Shown piece after piece: positions 6,275 to 12,017 of a stretch of 21,893 nt of DNA; positions within the stretch are counted from its first letter, which is position 1, and each line of letters starts with the position of its first letter. Source of the stretch: Methanosarcinaceae archaeon. Lineage in GTDB: Archaea > Halobacteriota > Methanosarcinia > Methanosarcinales > Methanosarcinaceae. The notes beneath the pieces are model-generated. The model was given only the letters and a program-made list of their open reading frames with translations. It made no database searches and was not told the DNA's origin. A program made the position numbers and the translations under genes. The stretch spans positions 1 to 21,893 of the forward strand of contig JAQVBP010000008.1 of assembly GCA_028690255.1 (NCBI GenBank), written 5' to 3'.

Positions 6275-7045
6275 TCAACCAATATAGCGCAGATCTTCTT
6301 CCGAGGGCCTTGCAGCTGAAGATTTCTGCATCTCTTCCTTTTCTTTCAATTTTTCCACAACGCTTTCCATCTCTTCTACCTTTTTCTCAAGAGAAGCCGT
6401 GTCAACCTCAATCTCAAGGATCCTGCAGACCAATCCCAGGAGGTTCTGAGCACTTTTCGGGTCCATCAGGTAGCCCGGAGTCATGCCCATCAGACAGACC
6501 GCGTCGATATCCTTTAAACGACTGAAGGCCACAAGCAAGCCCGATGCCCCGACGATCCCGCCGCTTGGCTCGGATTCTCGGAACTCGACACCGTAATTCT
6601 TCATCTCTTCGATCAGGTCAAGGCTGTTGCCCACTCCAAGGACCAACTCCTCATGGACCAGTTTGCCGGTCGGGTAGCCCCCAAGAGTATAGATCCTGGA
6701 GACCTCGAGTTCAGCTGCGAGTTTAAGGTAAAGGGTACAGAGTTCATAGTGGCCCTGAGAAGTCGTGCTCTGGTGGTCCCCCACAAGGAAGATCACGTCA
6801 CGCTTATTTGCTTTTCCCAGATAAATGGAATTGCTGACCGGCCTGACCGTACAGTCCTCGTTTACCAGGACCTGGGGAGGAAAATGAGGGGAATAGACTT
6901 CAAAAATCTTTTCAGCATCCAGTTCATCTACCAGGTGTTCCGCTACCAGTTTACCTACAAGACCCACACCGGGAAGCCCGACAATCATGATAGGATTTTC
7001 AAGTTCTAATTCTTCTTTCATACGGATAAGCGTACTTTCCTGCAT
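6275..7045 (-). CDS. PAC2 family protein (proteasome assembly chaperone-like)
   Basis: 256 aa. The family hallmark is at the N-terminus, a Rossmann-like strand and glycine loop (IMIVGLPGVGLVGKLVAEHL, about residues 19-38). Later come FLVGDHQ, a TLGGYPTG turn and GASGLLVAFS. The C-terminal 40 residues are a charged coiled coil (EKKVEEMESVVEKLKEKEEM). The family is related to eukaryotic PAC2; its archaeal role is not settled. The gene sits in the conserved order eL42-eS27-aIF2alpha-Nop10-PAC2, which points to a link with translation or ribosome biogenesis. Its start codon follows AAGGGATACTG. Unusually, tandem repeats occupy the spacers on both sides. Confidence 0.9.
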   Translation of the reverse strand: MQESTLIRMKEELELENPIMIVGLPGVGLVGKLVAEHLVDELDAEKIFEVYSPHFPPQVLVNEDCTVRPVSNSIYLGKANKRDVIFLVGDHQSTTSQGHYELCTLYLKLAAELEVSRIYTLGGYPTGKLVHEELVLGVGNSLDLIEEMKNYGVEFRESEPSGGIVGASGLLVAFSRLKDIDAVCLMGMTPGYLMDPKSAQNLLGLVCRILEIEVDTASLEKKVEEMESVVEKLKEKEEMQKSSAARPSEEDLRYIG

Positions 7046-7082
7046 CAGTATCCCTTCTTCACTTTTTTTGCATGGTTAGTCC

Positions 7083-7190
7083 CTGAATGAAAAATTCTGA
7101 ATGAGAAATTCCTGAATGAGAAATTCCTGAATGAGAAATTCCTGAATGAGAAATTCCTGAATGAGAAATTCCTGAATGAGAAATTCCTGA
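7083..7190. repeat. 15-bp tandem repeat, about 7 copies
   Basis: The unit CTGAATGAGAAATTC is present in five perfect copies (7112-7186), one copy missing a base (7098-7111) and one degenerate copy (7083-7097). It lies between the nop10 stop at 7200 and the PAC2 start at 7045. A minus-strand ORF through it (repeated FLIQE) is a by-product of the 15-base period and begins inside nop10 in a wrong frame. Confidence 0.9.
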
Positions 7191-7199
7191 AAAATAAAA

Positions 7200-7358
7200 T
7201 TAATTCCCTTTTTTTGCCAGTCTGCGATACCTGCCGTATGGATCAGCAGGAGAAAAACGAGCAGGGTGAGCAGGAACAATTATTCCCCCGCAAACCGGAC
7301 AAAGTTCCTTGAGGGTATACCTGCCGCACTCCTTGCATCTTCGGATTTTAGATCCCAA
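7200..7358 (-). CDS. nop10: H/ACA ribonucleoprotein subunit Nop10
   Basis: 52 aa, the normal size for archaeal Nop10, a subunit of the H/ACA pseudouridylation complex with Cbf5, Gar1 and L7Ae. The start is a TTG at 7358, with GTGA of the preceding stop region serving as a ribosome site; this explains why ATG-based calling misses it. The sequence begins GSKIRRCKECGRYTLKELCP. Four zinc ligands are present as C8-x2-C11 and C20-x2-C23, followed by the conserved linker HPARFSPADPYGRYRR (residues 31-46) that contacts Cbf5. It starts 6 nt after the aIF2alpha stop, and PAC2 follows. All residues expected of the family are present. The 67-aa minus-strand ORF over this region is a shadow. Confidence 0.93.
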   Translation of the reverse strand: MGSKIRRCKECGRYTLKELCPVCGGIIVPAHPARFSPADPYGRYRRLAKKGN

Positions 7359-7364
7359 AAAGCA

Positions 7365-8171
7365 TCACGCCTTTTCGGAGTCTATATGTCTCTTGAAGAT
7401 CCCGGACCCTCCGAGGGCCGAAATTGTATCAATTGCTGCCTGGGCGGATTTCTTAAGCACGGCTTCTGCCTTCTTGTAATCCGGGGCAATAACCTTTATC
7501 CGATACCTCGGGGCTCCGGTGTAGCTTACCTCAAGCCTGACGTCCTTTCCGTCAACATCCGCAATGCTGTCCGCGGCGGTAAGGGCTTCTTTTATGGTCT
7601 CGATGCCGTTTGGAAGGTCACTTGTAAGATCCACGTAGCCTGCGATGTCCACGAAGGGGAGCTTGATGTTCTCGGTCGCAATCTTTACGATGCTCTCGAC
7701 TATCTTTTCGTTGAATTTCAGAGCCGTAAAAGCCCTTTCCCCTTCGACTGAGGCTTCCTCAAAAGCTGCGTAGCCGCTCCCGAACTCGGTGTAGAGCTTG
7801 TTATGGAGGGCTACCATGGTCTCGTTGTCGGTCCCGGTCTCTTCAGCCACGAACTGGAGCCATTTATCGGCTTTCTGTTCGTTCTTCCATTCCTGGATTT
7901 TGGCGCGCCGCTGGTGTTCGTTTACGTCTTTTAAGGAAATATCTATGTGGCCGCGGGAGGTGTCCACGTTCAGGACCTTACAGACGATTTTCTGTCCCTC
8001 CCTTACATAGTCCCTGACGTATTTCACCCAGCCTGCTTTGATCTCGGAGATGTGGATAAAACCTTCCTTTCCTCCGAATTCTTCAAGCTCGACGTAGGCT
8101 CCGAAATCAGTTACGTTCTTTACTGAGCATACTACAAACTCCCCGATTTCGGGCCAGTAATCGTTTCCCAT
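7365..8171 (-). CDS. eif2a: Translation initiation factor aIF2 subunit alpha
   Basis: 268 aa from the ATG at 8171 (MGNDYWPEIGEFVVC), which has GAGGAAGTGG upstream and matches the family length. A GTG at 8213 would add 14 charged residues and is less likely. Residues about 9-83 form an S1-type OB fold (VTDFGAYVELEEFGGKEGFI, then HISEI). A helical middle domain follows, and the C-terminal alpha-beta domain (about 175-260) binds the gamma subunit. The protein is part of heterotrimeric aIF2, which carries Met-tRNAi to the small subunit. It lies between eS27 and Nop10 in a tightly packed operon. Confidence 0.96.
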   Translation of the reverse strand: MGNDYWPEIGEFVVCSVKNVTDFGAYVELEEFGGKEGFIHISEIKAGWVKYVRDYVREGQKIVCKVLNVDTSRGHIDISLKDVNEHQRRAKIQEWKNEQKADKWLQFVAEETGTDNETMVALHNKLYTEFGSGYAAFEEASVEGERAFTALKFNEKIVESIVKIATENIKLPFVDIAGYVDLTSDLPNGIETIKEALTAADSIADVDGKDVRLEVSYTGAPRYRIKVIAPDYKKAEAVLKKSAQAAIDTISALGGSGIFKRHIDSEKA

Positions 8172-8227
8172 TCGTACCACTTCCTCTTTCTTATGCTTGT
8201 TAGTCCGTTCCACTTTACCGGAAGTAC

Positions 8228-8416
8228 TTATTCAAGTACTTCAAGAATGTGGGTGGTAATTGTGGATTTTCCGCCGGTAGACTCTGCAAGGGTCCTTCCG
8301 CACACGACACAGGTGATCCTGCGGCTTGCGCTTCCGAAAATAATCTGCTCGTTTTCACAGTCGTTGCACTTTACGCGCAGGAACCTGCTCTTTGGCCTCT
8401 GGATGTACTTGTTCAC
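8228..8416 (-). CDS. rps27e: 30S ribosomal protein eS27
   Basis: 62 aa, standard length. Zinc ribbon with C17-x2-C20 and C36-x2-C39 (VKCNDCENEQ and ITCVVCGRTLAE), and the conserved SASRRITC and STGGKS segments. The start codon is GTG at 8416; the Shine-Dalgarno GGAGTGA overlaps the stop codon of eL42, so the two are translationally coupled. Confidence 0.96.
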   Translation of the reverse strand: MNKYIQRPKSRFLRVKCNDCENEQIIFGSASRRITCVVCGRTLAESTGGKSTITTHILEVLE

Positions 8417-8422
8417 GTTTTA

Positions 8423-8701
8423 TCACTCCTTGAATTCGAATTTTTTTGCCCGGAAACAGGGTCTCTGATGGGCTTTCTTGCATACGCTGCAGCGGTACCT
8501 GAGTGCAACGCGCTTTGTGGGTTTGTCTCCACCAGGAACCTTGGAGAACTTTCCGCTGTTCCCGATTCCGGTCTGTCTCTTCTTCTGCCTTGCAATATGA
8601 GTCAGGGAGGAAGCTTTTCCTTTCTTAACCCTTTCTGCCACGTGCTCGGTGTGGGTCTTGCAGAAGGGACAGTAGGTCCTGAATTTCTTTGGAATCTTCA
8701 T
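8423..8701 (-). CDS. rpl44e: 50S ribosomal protein eL42 (L44e)
   Basis: 92 aa, standard length. It begins MKIPKKFRTYCPFCKTHTEH. Zinc ligands are C11-x2-C14 and C71-x2-C74. The conserved E-site loop KVPGGDKPTKRVALRYRC is intact. The ATG has GGTG seven nt upstream. It is the first gene of the run eL42-eS27-aIF2alpha-nop10-PAC2. Its leader carries a motif shared with the DUF1614 gene near 20406-20442. Confidence 0.96.
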   Translation of the reverse strand: MKIPKKFRTYCPFCKTHTEHVAERVKKGKASSLTHIARQKKRQTGIGNSGKFSKVPGGDKPTKRVALRYRCSVCKKAHQRPCFRAKKFEFKE

Positions 8702-8726
8702 TTTCTACACCTTTAATTATATTATG

Positions 8727-8760
8727 ATTTAGCATGAAAATTGTGTAATTCATATTTTGT
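8727..8760 (-). promoter_or_regulatory. Shared leader motif, copy 1 (eL42 operon)
   Basis: On the plus strand ATTTAGCATGAAAAT (8727-8741) and TCATATTTTGT (8750-8760) are identical to two blocks at 20406-20420 and 20432-20442. A TATA-like GATATATCAAAA near 8785-8796 would place the transcript start close to 8762, putting the motif at the 5' end of the leader. ATGAA and TTCAT within the blocks can pair as a short stem. Confidence 0.4.
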
Positions 8761-9170
8761 ACATGTTATTCGAAGAATATCATGTTTATTTTTGATATAT
8801 CTGGCCGACACCCCGCAGGTTCCGCAGCCTACAGGCCCGGCTTTAGGTCCTGAGATCTTCAGGAAAGGCCTTCAATATTTAATATACTACAATATGCCAT
8901 GCAGGCATAGTGAATCTCTGGCTTTCTTTTAATCCTGGGAAGGTCTGATCGGGAAGCCCTTGATTTGATGAATCTGATTGGTAAATTTCGAACCTTTCCG
9001 ACGTAAATCCTCTCTTCCGGCTAATCTCCGGAAGAAGCGAATACGCTGATTCAGCTACACAGATAGAGCTACCCATATATATAACTAATATATTGCGAAA
9101 CACCTATCCAGCCGCAGGCATAGAGCTCCAGAACAGCCCCCCGCAATCCTTATGACTGTTTCCCGCATTG
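8761..9170. other. Intergenic region with promoter-like and hairpin elements
   Basis: About 410 bp between gins51 and the eL42 leader. On the minus strand a strong TATA (TTATATATAT, about 9074-9083) is followed by a hairpin with an 8-bp stem (TCTTCCGG, loop AGATTAG, CCGGAAGA; about 9012-9034) and another at about 8848-8864 (TCCTGA-GATCT-TCAGGA). This could be a small RNA gene or a long leader. A 74-codon minus frame (8879-9103) lacks convincing coding character. Confidence 0.3.
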
Positions 9171-10043
9171 TCAGGAAATTAACATTGCCGCCTTTCGCTT
9201 CAGGAGGACTGTAGCATTCATCTGCGGCAGGACTACAACGTCTTCGGTTTTTACCGTGTAATTCCGGCCATCTGCGCCCGTGAAGGTAGGAAGGTCTTTC
9301 AATATTCGAACGAGTACGAAGTCTTTGCTTATATCATTTTTGCCAGATACAACCTCTACATTTTCCCTGGTTTTAACAGTTTCGGCCCTTCCGGTTCCTG
9401 TCGCTCTTCCGGTTTTTTCGGCGGCCCCTGGTTTTTCGGCTCTTCCGGTTTTTTCGGCATTCCCGATTCCTGTGCCCTCTCCGGTATCTCTCTTCCCGGG
9501 TTGCGGGCTCCGGGCCTGGCCCTTGGAAAGGGTCTGGTTCCGGAAGGGATTTTGATCCTGAAACAGGTCCTGACTCCTTAAAGGGGGCTGATTTTGGCTC
9601 CGGCCCTCTTTAGTGTTACCCGCAGGCTGAGGCCAGGAAACCGGTTGCTCTGCGCTTTCAGGGTTCAGGACAGGCCCGAGCATCTCGGTTTTCGCGGCCT
9701 CGATTCCTTCAAGCACCAGCTCATAGAGCCGCTTTTCTACAGGCAACATTTTTTCCAGATCCTTTGCAATCGGCCTTTCCGAACGGGCCTGAGCCTGGTT
9801 CTTTGCCCTGATGACGACCTTTTTGATCCGTTTCATGAAGAGAGTCTCAAGGTCGGAAACCGCCCTTTCGGCCTCGTCTTCAAGCAGTTTTGATTCGGAG
9901 GAGCGGCGGTTGTTGATTTTCAAAATTTCTGTTTCGAGTTTCCGGACATACTTTGCGGCCTCCTGGTAGAAATCCGCCGGAACCTGATTAAGACTCTGGC
10001 TGTTTTCCCTGGCAAGAATCTTACTGATTTCATCACTGTCCAT
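9171..10043 (-). CDS. gins51: GINS complex subunit Gins51
   Basis: 290 aa. Residues 1-125 are the helical A domain and residues about 240-290 the small beta B domain (DFVLVRILKDLPTFTGADGR, then NYTVKTEDVVVLP). The A-B order identifies Gins51 rather than Gins23. GINS bridges MCM helicase and the archaeal Cdc45/RecJ-like protein at the replication fork. The start ATG overlaps the end of priS by 11 nt, so the two are translationally coupled. Between the domains lies a linker of about 110 residues (130-240), Gln/Pro-rich and then Gly/Lys-rich with imperfect repeats of EKTGRAEKPGAAEKTGRA. It is probably disordered and is longer than the usual linker. Confidence 0.9.
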   Translation of the reverse strand: MDSDEISKILARENSQSLNQVPADFYQEAAKYVRKLETEILKINNRRSSESKLLEDEAERAVSDLETLFMKRIKKVVIRAKNQAQARSERPIAKDLEKMLPVEKRLYELVLEGIEAAKTEMLGPVLNPESAEQPVSWPQPAGNTKEGRSQNQPPLRSQDLFQDQNPFRNQTLSKGQARSPQPGKRDTGEGTGIGNAEKTGRAEKPGAAEKTGRATGTGRAETVKTRENVEVVSGKNDISKDFVLVRILKDLPTFTGADGRNYTVKTEDVVVLPQMNATVLLKRKAAMLIS

Positions 10044-11253
10044 ATTCGGCCACCCCTCGGCACATCAGATACACGGCTGCATACTCCGGAACTTCCTGTA
10101 TTCCTTCTTCTACCCTTAAATCCTTACCCTTCAACTGCACTGAAAAAGGTTTTGAGACCGTAAGCTTCACCGGCACCTCCCCAAACACAACGGCATCTTC
10201 CAGGGGACGGAACCCTTCAAGCTCCGACAGCTCAAGCTTTTTCACCTGCATCCCCGAGCCCCCATGCAGGGACCCGGGCACCCTGATCAAACGTTTGATG
10301 TCTCCTGTAACGGGTTCATCAACACTTGCCCCGAAACGGGTCGTAAAATTATCCTTTGATTCCTGCATAAAATATTCCGCAATTTCCTTAAAGTTTCGCA
10401 CGTCAAAGTCCAGCCTGCCCTGCTGCAGGATGTCTTCAAGGGCCCCTTCGTTCTGCGCGATCTTGATAATTTTTTTGACCTTGCTCTCCCCTATATCCTC
10501 GTTTTGACGAAGTTCGGGAAACATGTCTTTCTTGTATCTCTTCTCAGTCTCCCCTCTCATATAATCCGTAAGATACCGGGCAATCCTCTTCCCCCAGCCT
10601 GATTCGTACCCCACAAGCGTACACTTCACAGGCACGTTCTTTTGCCCCATATAACTCTTCGAGCCGGACCCGAAGTCCCCGTCCATTGCAACGTCCTTGA
10701 AAAAGTACCTGAAATCCAGGTCCCTCCCGCTTATGTAGTTTACGATCTCCCTCCGCTCCGAACTGTCAAGCCCGAGGACCTTCGGGCTTCGGACATGGAA
10801 GTGGTAGCCTCGCCCTCCCGAAAACACAAGTTCGAGTTCATCTTCCGAAAACCCGAAGTCGTCAAGCAAAAAGTCAAGCAGCTTGAGAGTCTCCTTCCTG
10901 ACGTGTTCGAGCATATCGGCATAGCTATTGGGGGCCCCCGGCAGGTGGTCTGCGTCCAGGTCGAAAATGAGCTCGGCTCCGAGCCAGTTTTTATCTATCA
11001 TCTTCCTGGCGCTCGGGTACTCGTAGTAAGCCGTCGAGGAATAAACGTGTGCAGGAGCCATTGCAGCCAGGTAATCAAGAGCTTCGCCGGCAGAGCCGAA
11101 GGCCTTGTGCCTCCGCATAAACTTCTCCGGCATATCATCATAGAGAATAAAGGCCCATTCCCGGTGCGGCAGGTGGTCCGGAAGGGCTATGGGAGCGGTT
11201 TTATAATAATCCTGAAAACGGGATTTTATGAAGCGTATGGTTCGGTCGTTCAT
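10033..11253 (-). CDS. priS: DNA primase small (catalytic) subunit PriS
   Basis: 406 aa. Archaeo-eukaryotic primase motifs are intact: the metal-binding pair D98/D100 in ELIFDLDADH; the motif SGGRGYHFHV (145-154); D318 in VTGDIKRLIR, the third carboxylate; and RVPGSLHGGSG (324-334). With PriL it makes the RNA/DNA primers for replication. The ATG at 11253 has no good ribosome site; a TATA-like TTATAAGAAA on the minus strand (11299-11308) would give a leader of about 25 nt. It is followed by the overlapping gins51. Confidence 0.96.
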   Translation of the reverse strand: MNDRTIRFIKSRFQDYYKTAPIALPDHLPHREWAFILYDDMPEKFMRRHKAFGSAGEALDYLAAMAPAHVYSSTAYYEYPSARKMIDKNWLGAELIFDLDADHLPGAPNSYADMLEHVRKETLKLLDFLLDDFGFSEDELELVFSGGRGYHFHVRSPKVLGLDSSERREIVNYISGRDLDFRYFFKDVAMDGDFGSGSKSYMGQKNVPVKCTLVGYESGWGKRIARYLTDYMRGETEKRYKKDMFPELRQNEDIGESKVKKIIKIAQNEGALEDILQQGRLDFDVRNFKEIAEYFMQESKDNFTTRFGASVDEPVTGDIKRLIRVPGSLHGGSGMQVKKLELSELEGFRPLEDAVVFGEVPVKLTVSKPFSVQLKGKDLRVEEGIQEVPEYAAVYLMCRGVAEYGQ

Positions 11254-11573
11254 GGTTTTTTAGTCGGTTGGGTTTATTGGGGGATTTTGATTACAGGAGT
11301 TTCTTATAATAGTGCAGATGATATTTTACTTTTGGCTATTTGATAATTTCTGAAAATTGTATGGTAGTTTTTGATTGCAGCCCGGCTTTTTGAAGAGGGG
11401 ATGTATTATATTATACTTTTCTAGAGGCCGTAGAAAGGCTTCTATTGAACGTTTGTTAATATAACCAGACCATGAAGTCCGGGGGCCTGTTAACGGACAA
11501 AGAAGATTAGGGCCGCTGTTTCTGTTAAGACTTCGAGACACTTCAAATGCAGCCGCGTTTCAAAAAATCCGGT

Positions 11574-11702
11574 TCACTCCAGCTGTCGGTTTATTTGCAT
11601 CTCGTCTTTTGTACCCACGTCACGAAAAGGCCGCAGCGCAGCTGCGGGACAAGCCAGCCGGAAAATACGCCATTTCCGGCGGCCCGTTTTTTCATTTATC
11701 AT
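11574..11702 (-). CDS. Possible 42-aa basic protein
   Basis: ATG at 11702 has a strong GGAGTGA Shine-Dalgarno sequence 4 nt upstream. The 42-codon frame (begins MINEKTGRRKWRIFRL) is Arg-rich and ends in TGA. Against it: the frame includes a GCCGGAAA/TTTCCGGC hairpin and a CCGCAG/CTGCGG hairpin, so it may be a structured non-coding or repeat sequence. No family recognised. Confidence 0.3.
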   Translation of the reverse strand: MINEKTGRRKWRIFRLACPAAALRPFRDVGTKDEMQINRQLE

Positions 11703-11836
11703 TTCATCACTCCTTTCCGGCCCCGGAATAATTTCCTGAAATATCCAGATAATCACAAGCAGTTTGAAAAGTCAACTTTCCAAATAACCGCAGCGGCCTG
11801 TAAACTCCACTTTCCAAATACCAAAGCAACCAAATA

Positions 11837-11956
11837 GTCCGCTTGAGTGAGCGGAGCGAGCGAAACGGACCGCGTGCTGTTGCGATTACATCGCAACTCC
11901 CAGGAAATCTTCGATTTCCTGTGATCCCGAAGCGCAACTCGGGAAGCGCAACTCGG
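11837..11956. repeat. Cluster of small palindromes and a 14-bp direct repeat
   Basis: In order: GTCCG/CGGAC (11837-11870) enclosing CCGCT/AGCGG; GTTGCGAT-TAC-ATCGCAAC (11879-11897, perfect 8-bp stem); AGGAAATC-TTC-GATTTCCT (11902-11920, perfect 8-bp stem); and GAAGCGCAACTCGG twice in tandem (11929-11942, 11943-11956). GC-rich against its AT-rich surroundings. It ends 61 bp before the rqcH start. Confidence 0.7.
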
Positions 11957-12017
11957 GAAACTATGGGTGACCTCGGGCAATAAGACTTATACGGACCTCC
12001 TCTATTATATTCACTTC

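Larger units (their letters stand above)
11254..12017. other. Long intergenic region between divergent priS and rqcH
   Basis: 764 bp. It contains the priS promoter region (TATA-like at 11299-11308), a possible 42-aa minus-strand gene (11574-11702) with an internal 8-bp hairpin, the word ACTTTCCAAATA twice (about 11774 and 11807; a third copy is near 15553, after pelA), and the hairpin cluster at 11837-11956. A TATA-like CTATTATATTC (12002-12012) lies just before the rqcH start. Confidence 0.5.

Noticed and set aside
7076..7279. 67-aa ORF with repeated FLIQE
   Set aside because: It begins inside nop10 in another frame and its repeats come from the 15-bp intergenic array; nop10 in the correct frame explains the region.
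8960..8985. C/D box small RNA (TGATGA followed by CTGA)
   Set aside because: The two boxes are only about 2 nt apart, leaving no room for a guide.
10642..11343. 233-aa plus-strand ORF opposite priS
   Set aside because: Antisense of primase catalytic motifs.
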